This document shows, piece after piece, positions 54,582 to 62,512 of a DNA stretch of 64,000 nt (the stretch's first letter is position 1; each line of letters starts with the position of its first letter). Position numbers and translations under genes: made by a program. Source of the DNA: Dongia_B soli (lineage in GTDB: Bacteria > Pseudomonadota > Alphaproteobacteria > Dongiales > Dongiaceae); NCBI RefSeq assembly GCF_034044715.1, contig NZ_JAXCLW010000009.1, forward strand, positions 88,000 through 151,999, in the 5' to 3' direction. Under the pieces are notes generated by a model, which saw only the letters and a program-made list of their open reading frames with translations, was not told where the DNA came from and did not search any database.

Positions 54582-55085
54582 ATGCTTATGGTCCGATTCG
54601 GTCTAGCGCTTTTCCTGGCCGCCGCCGCCCTCCCGACAGCCGCGGCGCCTGCCATTACAAGCTGTTTTACCCCAGGGCAGGACGGCACCGGCTTGATCGT
54701 CGACACGATCGGCGCTGCCGAAAGGCAGATCCGGGTGCAGGCCTATAGCTTCACCTCTGCACCCATCGCCAAGGCACTCGCTGATGCTTATCGACGGGGT
54801 GTCGACGTCCAGGTCATCCTGGATAAGAGCCAAATACACCGGCGCGACCTATCTGCAAAACGCCGGCGTGCCCGTGGCGATCGATTACAAGTCGCCATCG
54901 CCCATAACAAGGTGATGGTGATCGACGGAGCGACCGTGATCACAGGTAGCTTTAATTTCACGAAAGCGGCGCAGGACAAGAACGCCGAAAATCTGCTGGT
55001 CCTCCACGATGCAGAATTGGCTCGGCAATACCTCACTAACTGGGAATCTCGTCTGGCAGTTTCGAAGCCTTACAAGCGGGAATAG
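54582..55085 (+). CDS. Exported single-HKD phospholipase D-like nuclease with compensated frameshifts
   Basis: A 167-residue Nuc-type endonuclease with a signal peptide (FGLALFLAAAALPTAAAPA) and one HKD motif IAHNKVMVIDGATVITGSFN followed by FTKAAQDKNAENLLVL. About 20 codons before the HKD (IHRRDLSAKRRRARGDRLQ) are unlike the family, while the next frame over the same bases reads AKYTGATYLQNAGVPVAIDY, the expected sequence. Two opposite indels therefore keep the frame open but scramble a stretch of the protein. Activity is doubtful although catalytic residues remain. Confidence 0.75.
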   Translation: MLMVRFGLALFLAAAALPTAAAPAITSCFTPGQDGTGLIVDTIGAAERQIRVQAYSFTSAPIAKALADAYRRGVDVQVILDKSQIHRRDLSAKRRRARGDRLQVAIAHNKVMVIDGATVITGSFNFTKAAQDKNAENLLVLHDAELARQYLTNWESRLAVSKPYKRE

Positions 55086-55223
55086 TTTGCCGGAACCTTT
55101 TTCGGGACGCCGGGTTGATGACCCGGAGGCGCCGCACTTTGGCTTATGGTAAGTCGAAGTCTTTTGTCCCAGGCTCTTTGTCCCTACAACGAACCGGCGC
55201 CTCCGCTCCTATAAGGTGGGCGG

Positions 55224-56213
55224 ATGCAGTGGAAAAAGAATAAGAAGCCGTCTGCCCGCCCGTCCTCAGTTGCCATTGCTCCGCAGCTTTGCACCCTCCT
55301 CGCCAAGCCTCCGGTCGGTCCCGGCTGGATCCACGAGATTAAGTGGGACGGTTACCGCATGGGGGCGTTGATCGACCACGGGAAAACCAAGCTATTCACG
55401 CGCAACGGCTATGATTGGTCAGAGCGGTTTCCTACGCTCATCAAGGAACTCGGTCTCCTACCTCTTGAACGCGGCTATATCGATGGCGAGCTCTGTGCCC
55501 TGGATGAGCGAGGGGCATCCGATTTCGGCGCGCTGCAATAGGCGATCAGCGCCAGCCGGGACGAAGCGCTCATCCTCTATGCGTTCGATCTGCTGATCTT
55601 GAACGGGAAGGACCTGCGGCGTCTGCCCTTGACCGATCGACGGATGAAGCTCACGACCTTGATCAACGGCCGGCGGCGCAACGAATGGCCGCATATCCAG
55701 GTGTCTGAGGAGATCAAGGGTGACGCCGCGGTGTTCTTCAAGCACGCCTGCAAGCACAAGCTCGAGGGCATCATCGCGAAGAAGGCCGACAGCCGTTACG
55801 TGAGCGGTCGGACGCTCAATTGGGTCAAGGTGAAGTGCTCCCCCAGGCAGAAATTCGTGATCGCCGGTTACATCCCCAGCACCACCGGGCGCGGCGTGGG
55901 GTCGTTGCTGCTTGGCCATTACCAGGGCGGGTTCCTGGTCTATGACGGTCGCGCTGGGACGGGCTTCACTCATAAGCTGTCGCTCGAGATCGAACAGATG
56001 CTAAAGCCCCTCAGCCTCGAGAAACCGGTCTTACAGAAGGTGCCGCGGGAGCATGCGAGGCGGGCGGTATGGATCGAACCCAAGCTTGTCTGCGAGGTCC
56101 AGTTCACCGCCCGATCGGCGGAGGGATACCTGCGCCAGGCCAGCTTCAAGGGGCTACGCCAGGATATCCGGCCAGAGGATGTGACCGAGGCTTCTGTTGC
56201 TCCGGTCAGTTGA
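55224..56213 (+). pseudogene. ligD: LigD-type ATP-dependent DNA ligase gene with in-frame TAG
   Basis: Nucleotidyltransferase motif I KWDGYR (nucleophile Lys), motif III DGELCAL, motif IV LEGIIAKK and motif V WVKVKC are present, followed by the OB-fold with RPEDVT. This is the ligase module used in bacterial Ku-dependent end joining, without polymerase or phosphoesterase modules. A TAG at 55539 interrupts the frame between motifs III and IV at a conserved GALQ; the frame continues intact afterwards. No ku gene is in the window. Confidence 0.85.
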
Positions 56214-56400
56214 TAGGTTGCAGGCAGCTATCGGCGCTGGCATGGCCCAGGACCTCGTTTTCTATGTTTTCGACTTACTGGTTCTCAACGGCAAGGACCT
56301 GAAGACGCTGCCACTGAAAGACTGCCGGGCGAAGCTCTCGGCCTTGATCAAGGGCCGACGGCGGAAGGAATGGCCGCATATAGTCTATAGCGGCAACCAA
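56214..56400 (+). pseudogene. Fragment of a second LigD-type ligase
   Basis: Directly after the first ligase, LQAAIGAGMAQDLVFYVFDL, LLVLNGKDLKTLPL and GRRRKEWPHI repeat the middle of the adenylation domain, homologous but clearly diverged from 55540-55700. It is cut at both ends, so two different ligase genes existed here. Confidence 0.75.
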
Positions 56401-56773
56401 GGGAATTCCCGGTTACGGCACTTGCCTTGCCGAACTTACCCATGTGTTTGGTCGCCTAGACCCATTACACGCGGGCACAAAGACTGTTCTAGCCGAGATC
56501 CAGGGTGTCATTGAAGACGACATACCTGCGCATCGATTGTCCGCACCGGACGTTGAAGTGTGGGCAAAGGCGGGTATGCTTGCAGGCAAGGTCTTTCGTT
56601 TAAGTGGCCTACCAGCCAAAGTAGGTCACGAGCGAAAAATTCTAAATGATACGCTTCTGTTTCTTCAGGCGAGAAAGATAGGCGCCGCCGTCCTCACGCG
56701 CAATCTGCGAGACTTTGACTTCCTCCAACAGCTTCACCCATCTGGCAATCTTGTCTTCTATGACCAGGTTTGA
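56401..56773 (+). pseudogene. PIN-domain (VapC-like) protein lacking its N-terminus
   Basis: CLAELTHVFGRLDP, then APDVEVWAKAGMLAGKVFRL, ILNDTLLFLQARKIGAAVLT and RNLRDFDFLQQL match the central and C-terminal acidic motifs of PIN ribonucleases. The first aspartate motif is gone, replaced by the ligase fragment. An internal ATG at 56444 could give a 109-residue product without an active site. Confidence 0.65.
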
Positions 56774-56825
56774 AGGTTGAAGCAGGGCTCCATTCTGTCA
56801 ATCGGCGCTGAGGCGTCCAAGAATG

Positions 56826-56845
56826 CCCCTCAAAGGGGAGTTTTT
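56826..56845 (+). terminator. Probable intrinsic terminator after the PIN fragment
   Basis: CCCCT-CAA-AGGGG followed by AGTTTTT. A second hairpin, ACCCTCTGAC-CTA-GTCTGAGGGT with one mismatch, lies at 56852-56874. Nothing else is seen between 56774 and 57036. Confidence 0.6.
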
Positions 56846-57036
56846 GCGAATACCCTCTGACCTAGTCTGAGGGTAATCTAAACCCCGGCACCAAAAGCGA
56901 TTCAGAACCCCTATTACAAGCCGAAACAGACATTGGAATTCCAACAGTTTGGACGGCCCCACATTTAGATTTTTCTGAGTTTGGGGGATAAGCTTGCTAA
57001 AAATAGGAGTACATTCGCGTCAACCTGTGAGGGAGC

Positions 57037-57804
57037 GTGGTATGCGAGGGGGGATTCCGATCCGCACTTACGATCGTGACCGCTCTGATTTTGGCGCAAC
57101 CCACTTTAGGTTTCATCTCGAAGACTTTTGGCGAAGACACCGATCCCTTGCCCACCTATGTGGATCTGGTCGAGCATGGCCGTCCAGCAAGCCTTTTCAG
57201 ACTTGAGACAAGCCATTCTGGCCTTTGTGACAAGGTGGTCAAAGAGCTAAATGAGCCTTTTTACGAAGAGAACCGGTCGCCCCTACAAACACTATTGCAC
57301 GCTTCTTCAGCGATATCCTGGTACCCAAAAAAGGTTCACACCGCCGACGGCGGCACGATCCAACTGTTAAAAATTGGGGATCCGGATTTAAGCCTTTCTG
57401 GAGATATTTATAAGGTCGTGTCTGTGAAAGCGGATCTCCGCGAATATCCAATGGAAAAGCTGGTTATAGTAAAGAAAGCGGCGTTAGAGTCAGCACAAGA
57501 TAATGATGGAGTCGTCGCAAATCACTTCGTCAACGAAATTTTAGAGCCGCAGAAAAGCAACTCAGTGCGGCCTGTTGATACTTGGCCGCTTGTCGAGAAG
57601 AAGGTGCGGTCTGATGCGGGACAAGCCAAATACCTCCCGGCCAATACCTATACACTGAATGCGCTTTTAATCGATCAACATCTTCTTGCCGTATTAGCAC
57701 CTCCGTATCTCTTCGATAACGAAGGTAACCTTCGAGAAAATCTCATCACGTTCGTCGTTTCTCTTTCAGCGCCCGAGAGTGCTCTCTGTTATCTCACATA
57801 TTGA
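57037..57804 (+). CDS. Exported protein of unknown function, 255 aa
   Basis: A likely signal peptide (FRSALTIVTALILAQPTLGF) precedes a soluble region with beta-rich segments such as IYKVVSVKADLREYPMEKLV and FVVSLSAPESALCYL. GTG 57037 with a GAGGGAGC ribosome site is the start. Codons look normal and there is no interruption. No family was recognised; it stands directly upstream of the lysozyme-like fragment in the same direction. Confidence 0.6.
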   Translation: MVCEGGFRSALTIVTALILAQPTLGFISKTFGEDTDPLPTYVDLVEHGRPASLFRLETSHSGLCDKVVKELNEPFYEENRSPLQTLLHASSAISWYPKKVHTADGGTIQLLKIGDPDLSLSGDIYKVVSVKADLREYPMEKLVIVKKAALESAQDNDGVVANHFVNEILEPQKSNSVRPVDTWPLVEKKVRSDAGQAKYLPANTYTLNALLIDQHLLAVLAPPYLFDNEGNLRENLITFVVSLSAPESALCYLTY

Positions 57805-57840
57805 CGCTCGGCGCTCTTCTGTAGGAGTAGAGCAAATTCG

Positions 57841-58160
57841 TTGAGCAATCTCCATCAAAACTATTTGTTCGGTTCCGATTACGCCACAGAACTAAATTTA
57901 TTCATTAAGCTGGCAGAAAATCCGACTTTGAAGGCAGGTGGTTCCCAGAGGATCATAAGTGTCGGCGGCTCGCATAACCCAACGATTGGCTATGGATACG
58001 ATTATCCCGCCGGTCCTGGGCTGAGATTAATGCATTTTTACCCGACGCACTCGGTGGCACTCTCACACAAGCACAGCAGAATGCGATGGAGCTACTCCGG
58101 CTCTATAAACAAGGTCTTAGCGTCACGATCAGCAGCAGCTCGGGCACTTCTTCTCGTGCA
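57841..58160 (+). pseudogene. Lysozyme-like hydrolase fragment with frameshift
   Basis: LFIKLAENPTLKAGGSQRII and HNPTIGYGYD resemble the active-site segment of phage-type lysozymes (Glu, then TIGYG). After a frameshift near 58017, AEINAFLPDALGGTLTQAQQ and NAMELLRLYKQG continue the domain. It is then cut at the junction with the Argonaute remnant on the opposite strand. Confidence 0.5.
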
Positions 58161-58700
58161 TTGAGCAATGATGACATCGTCGTCGTCTTCTATTGCCTCG
58201 AGTTGCTCCTCGCTCTTCGCGTTTACCAATTTCTCGATAAGCGGAATAGGAAGGGCAAGAACAATGACGTCGGGCTTCGCGCTGCTTTCGATTAATGCGG
58301 AGATCTGCGAGGAAATTAGTTCGACCGCGTAGTGAATAGCTCTGTCATGACGCCCGATGGCTTTAATTTCATTGACCTGCTTTCGTGAAATCGTGGCGGT
58401 CGCATTGTCGGAAACAGCGAACTTGCACCGGAAGGGATTTTGGTTGCCCATGCTTGGGAAGTCAGGATTGAGGTTGATGAGTTCCTTTTTCTCGCTCTCA
58501 ATGCCTTTACCAGCCTCCTCTAGGAATTCTCTAAATCCTGCGACCGTCTCTTCAGTACCAATAATAACAACGTTAACAACGTCACCGGATCGTGGCTGCA
58601 AGGGCCCATATTCGCGCAAGCCTTGCCGCGGATCACAATGCTGTCCGCCATTCCCGAATTCGAGCGGGGGTTCTCCTATGACATGCGATTTGAAAATCAC
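58092..58700 (-). pseudogene. Short prokaryotic Argonaute, N-terminal (MID) remnant
   Basis: The text IGEPPLEFGNGGQHCDPRQG, LREYGPLQPRSGD and VVIIGTEETVAGF is the opening of MID-PIWI short Argonautes; VIVLALPIPLIEKL continues it. GTG 58700 overlaps the stop of the APAZ gene as GTGA, the native arrangement. The frame loses homology near 58165, so most of MID and all of PIWI are deleted. Confidence 0.7.
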
Positions 58701-59115
58701 GTCTCACCCCATTCGTCAAAGAGATCACGGGACTCCATATCCTTGGCTCGGGGATCGATACGGGTCCAAGAAGATTCCGGGACGCCTTGTGGAAGCTGAA
58801 TTAGTGGCAGCTTCTCAAAGGTCAAAAGCGGCACGGGCCTGTCAGTATCGAACAATCCGGAATTCGTGAAGCCGCTTTGCACCAGAAGCTGTTGCCACAT
58901 GATGACCTGACCGCGAACGGCGGCATTTCTCTCGAGGCGCTTCTTGCCTGAAAGGAGCAATTCCGCGATAGGGTGGTCTTCATAGCCATTTTTGGTGAAG
59001 CGAAATGTTGGATCGGTGATGACAAACCACTCGTCTGCGAGCCGCTCGAAGCGGAAACTGGCGGCGTGATGCCTAACGTAGCCTGGGCTATCAGGACGTT
59101 TCTTATTTGATTAGA
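58697..59115 (-). pseudogene. APAZ-domain effector, C-terminal remnant
   Basis: One frame reads DSPGYVRHHAASFRFERLAD, TDPTFRFTKNGYEDHP and LLSGKKRLERNAAVRGQVIM, then WQQLLV, matching the C-terminus of SIR2-APAZ or TIR-APAZ partners of short Argonautes. The N-terminal effector domain is missing; an in-frame TAA lies just upstream of the surviving part. With the next gene it forms the remains of a short-Argonaute abortive-infection system. Confidence 0.7.
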
Positions 59116-59138
59116 CGCTAACTACTCTGGCGGAGGTC

Positions 59139-59462
59139 TCATTGGGGGATGTTGTATCCTCGCCAATATTTGAGGTCATCCGGTTTGAGTAGGTATTCGA
59201 AGCCGGCATCAGATTCTCGAATGTAGTCGCCGCTCTCCGTCGCCTTAACTTGAACGGCGAGCAGCTTGCCGAGCGGAGTGCAGGTCTTAGGCTCACGGAG
59301 CTCGATGATGCCGTCTGTCCCAGCTTCCAGTCGACCTCGATGCTCGTAAATAAAGCGCATCTCGAGGACGAGCTTCTTGACCGCCGTCTCACCGAGCTCA
59401 CCCAGTATCTGACTATCCGTGATTCGCTTCGTCATCTTTAATTGTATGATATTTTCCGCCAT
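59139..59462 (-). CDS. DUF4365-type protein, truncated at the C-terminus
   Basis: ITDSQILGELGETAVKKLVL, AGTDGIIELREPKTCTPLGK and LLAVQVKATES are the nuclease-like opening of DUF4365 proteins (D...E..QVK set visible). The usual continuation after DDLKYWRG is missing: the frame stops after YNIPQ, next to the APAZ remnant. ATG 59462 is used; 59435 is an alternative. Probably non-functional. Confidence 0.6.
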   Translation of the reverse strand: MAENIIQLKMTKRITDSQILGELGETAVKKLVLEMRFIYEHRGRLEAGTDGIIELREPKTCTPLGKLLAVQVKATESGDYIRESDAGFEYLLKPDDLKYWRGYNIPQ

Positions 59463-59690
59463 CAAAAAAAGAATTATTGTGATTCCCCGTGAAAGGTCGG
59501 TGTCGATCTAGGCAGCGACAAGAAGAGTACCGTGCGAGGACCAGTAACGACCATCGTCGGCGGCTATCATTGGCGTCTTTGACTGGCCGTGACTCGGTCG
59601 TGTTTTGGCATATTCTGATATCCAGTCATTTAACCCGACTTGAGCTCATGACCATGTCGCCTTGCGTCAGCCGAAAGAGGAGGAAATTCG

Positions 59691-60107
59691 ATGCGCTATA
59701 CCGAAGCCTTCGCCAAGCTGGGGTACAAGGTCGAGTTGCCGCGCCAGGATTATACGGCTGCCAGCGAGCGAGGCGTGTGCATCACCGTTTGGCGTTGCGA
59801 ATTGAAGACACGAAAGGGGCTTCCTAGTCTTGATTCGAGAGAAGATGCTGGCCCGATAGAGGAATGGGGGCAGCTTCACGGCAGCCGAAAGCGGGTCGAT
59901 CATTTTGCACTAGCAATTCAAAAGTTCGGAGGAGTCGTCGACGTCGTTATCGTTGAAGGCGTGCCGGGAGAGGGTGTCAAGGATGCACATCCGTGGATGC
60001 CGGCCGAACGCAAAGGCAGCCGGTGGCACGTCACTTATTTGGATCCGTTGAGCGGTCACTTTGCGGTCGAGGCAAGGCTCGGACAGGTTGTTGGTCAATT
60101 GACTTGA
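59691..60107 (+). CDS. Hypothetical protein, 138 aa
   Basis: An intact soluble protein without signal peptide: YTEAFAKLGYKVELPRQDYT at the N-terminus, GGVVDVVIVEGVPGEGVKDA in the middle and WHVTYLDPLSGHFAVEAR at the end. GAGGAGG-type ribosome sequence lies just before ATG 59691. No family was recognised. It survives among broken genes, suggesting recent arrival or selection. Confidence 0.65.
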   Translation: MRYTEAFAKLGYKVELPRQDYTAASERGVCITVWRCELKTRKGLPSLDSREDAGPIEEWGQLHGSRKRVDHFALAIQKFGGVVDVVIVEGVPGEGVKDAHPWMPAERKGSRWHVTYLDPLSGHFAVEARLGQVVGQLT

Positions 60108-60537
60108 GACAGTACGTCGAGGGTCCTTATCGTGAAAGCGTGGGATCTCATCAAGATGTGGTGCGCGACCATCAGAACACTATCGTTCGTTGCTTTTGCT
60201 GTTGACTGGTATTCAGCAGTTCTTGGCTGACGGTACTGGCTTTTGCCGCGAATGCCACCTGGATTCATACCATTACCCTCTTCGCTGCAAATAGAGGGGA
60301 TTGTAGCTATAAGAGGCAGTGGATCTACATACCGCCAGCCCTTCACGCCGCCACTAGCACCCCGGATAAGCAACGGGCCGGGCCGACTGCGCAATTGTTG
60401 GGCTCCGCGTCCCACCCGTTGCCAACAACCTAGCTCGGGTTCAAATGGAGAACTGACTCTACTGCCGAATGGATGAGCCGAGCGGCTCACGTCAAGGGAA
60501 TTTGCCGGTTTGTTTGATTCCAATTAGTGGGGGGAAG
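60108..60537. other. 430-bp stretch without a recognisable gene
   Basis: Short frames on both strands without family resemblance. It includes the upstream region of the NucS-like gene. Confidence 0.4.
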
Positions 60538-61237
60538 ATGGTCCAAAGACATATCGTAGTGCTGCCGCAGGACAATGGCGGTTTCGCGGTTCAACCTCTG
60601 AAGGAATACCTGCGGCAGAACCCCGATGTTTTGCCCGACTTCGATCCCAGCAACAGCATCCCACCAGCTACGCGCCGCCCTGAAGCGCAAGGGCTGGACG
60701 ATGCAGGAAACGCCGTCCGAAATCCGACTCATCAAGCCGGGCGCGGCGTCCGACATCGCTAAAGTCGAGGAGGTCTTAGGCGGAAGCGAGGAAGGCGATT
60801 TCGAGCCGGCTGAGCCCCCGGAAGCGGCCTTTACGCTAGAATACCAGTTGCGGGATTTCCTGGCGGCCAATCTCGAGGCTGTCAAAGTGAAGGACAAGCG
60901 GCTGCGGCTCTACGTCGATTCGACCGGCCGCGATGGGATCGAGTTTCCGACTGCCGTTGGGCCGATCGATATTCTCGCCTTGGATCAGAACGGCGATTTC
61001 ATCGTGTTTGAATTGAAGCGGGCCAACAGCCCCGACCGCGCCGTGGGCCAGTTGGCCCGCTACATGGGCTGGGTGCAGCAAACGATTGGAAGGGAGCACA
61101 AGGTGTCTGGCGTCATCGTCGCCAAGACGATCAGCCAGAATCTCCGCTACGCAGTGTCAGTCGTGCCCAGCGTCTCCCTGTTTGAATATCAGGTCGAGTT
61201 TCACTTAAGGCCGGTCCATGGCATTGCACCTTATTAA
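60538..61237 (+). pseudogene. NucS-like (DUF91-type) endonuclease with frameshift
   Basis: ATG 60538 after GGGGGGAAG opens MVQRHIVVLPQDNGGFAVQP. Near 60660 the frame must change to give SHQLRAALKRKGWTMQETPS and the clean remainder. The nuclease core reads GRDGIEFPTAVGPIDILALD, then FIVFELKRANSPDRAVGQL, which contains the D...ExK catalytic set of restriction-like EndoMS/NucS proteins. The C-terminal domain alone may be produced if translation restarts. Confidence 0.75.
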
Positions 61238-61971
61238 CTGCCATGAATGTGAATCAACACCGAAGTGGTACCGTTTGGTTTACTTGCTCAATTCACGGCG
61301 ATGCTTGATCCGAGGGGGCGTTAGGCACCTCGGGCCCACCTCAATAGCGATTTTAGCTTAAGCCTCATCTGTAAAGCGGCGGCGTTGCACCGGCGTATCA
61401 AAGCCGTTGGGATAATGGTCGCATCGACGAAGTTCGCCTCTCGGGATTAAACTGATGTTGTCCAGACAACTCGCATGAAACTCTCAATATGCTTTTGCAA
61501 TAAACGTCCTAACCTGGCGGAGCGCTTCCGAAGAACTGCCCTCCCCTCAATTGCGCAGCGTGCGCTCTGAGGTCTGCATTGGCTTCCGGCACCAGGACTT
61601 CGACACGCTTCAAGCCCGCTTCCCTGCTCTTCGATCCGGACGAACGCGTGGCTGGCTCTCGCAAAGCCTTCGCCCCATCTTTATCGCCGCAGTTCCGGAA
61701 TTTTATAAGAAATCATATCCGAAAATAAAAAGGGTATCCGAAACGAACAGCTAGGCTTCTATGGGTGCGTATTTCAGATGTGATCACGGAGGAACACTTT
61801 GCGAGAGCGCCACGTGTCAGTGCTAGGGCCGGCTCGATCGAAAAACAGTCGGAGTCTGCGAGCCATTCCGGAGCACACTCACAAATCCGCGGTTTTTTTC
61901 CGGCGTCTTGGCAAGGACCCAGCGAAGCTGATAGCCGCCGGCCGCGCGGCAGGAATTCAACGTTATGAGAC
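61238..61971. other. 734-bp stretch without a recognisable gene
   Basis: Short frames only. On the minus strand near 61378-61440 a 25-codon patch (CDHYPNGFDTPVQRRRF) looks protein-like but could not be assigned. Confidence 0.4.
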
Positions 61972-62240
61972 TTAGTTCTTTCGATGACTTTCGCCGAGCT
62001 CAGTCATGCGATCATCCATTAAATCGATGTGCCTCTGAAGCTGCCTGATGATTGTCCTTTCAATGGCGTCCAGCTCCTGAGGGGTTGTATGCCCACAAAT
62101 TTTCGACACATCCCAATCCAGCCATGTTCTTCGGCATTGATCGGAATAACGGCTACGGCCGTAATGGTCTCTGAATATGCCCTCATCTTAACTGCAAGAA
62201 ATCGTTCAAGCTCTTCTCTGACCATCAAAGCTTTCTTCAT
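61972..62240 (-). pseudogene. Small unknown protein gene with one frameshift
   Basis: From ATG 62240 the text MKKALMVREELERFLAVKMR to GWIGMCRK is protein-like. From about 62105 the coherent text moves to another frame: GHTTPQELDAIERTIIRQLQ and RHIDLMDDRMTELGESHRKN, ending at 61972. The product would be about 90 residues. Its start overlaps the stop of the upstream small gene as ATGA. Confidence 0.5.
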
Positions 62241-62449
62241 TGTTTTTCCCGCTGTGGCTCGGTGTATCGTCTATTGCAATTGATCGAAACACTTAAGGAA
62301 CCGCAACCGAACATGGCCTCCTGGTTGCCTTCCATAAAATAAGAGCACCTGCTGGTGGCATCATCGAGTTTCGCCCGGTCCAACCATACGCCCAACGCGC
62401 ACAGACAAACCGCCGGCGTAACAAGCACAGCATCATTATATAGCCTCAA
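62237..62449 (-). CDS. Possible small exported or membrane protein
   Basis: A 70-codon frame with a hydrophobic N-terminus (DAVLVTPAVCLCALGVWL) and polar remainder. Starts would be TTG 62449 or GTG 62428; the stop overlaps the next start as ATGA, which supports coupling. No homology recognised. Confidence 0.4.
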   Translation of the reverse strand: MRLYNDAVLVTPAVCLCALGVWLDRAKLDDATSRCSYFMEGNQEAMFGCGSLSVSINCNRRYTEPQREKQ

Positions 62450-62512
62450 GCCGGCCGCTGGTGCCTTGATGGTATCGCCGCGAAAGTCCCACAGGATGCT
62501 TGTTTCCTGACC

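Noticed and set aside
56875..56903. CCCCGGCACCA resembling a tRNA 3' end next to hairpins, as a possible attachment site
   Set aside because: The preceding bases do not form a T-arm with a TTCRA loop and no tRNA body is present.
60428..60450. GGGTTCAAAT resembling a tRNA T-loop
   Set aside because: The flanks do not pair as a T-stem and no acceptor stem or anticodon arm is found.
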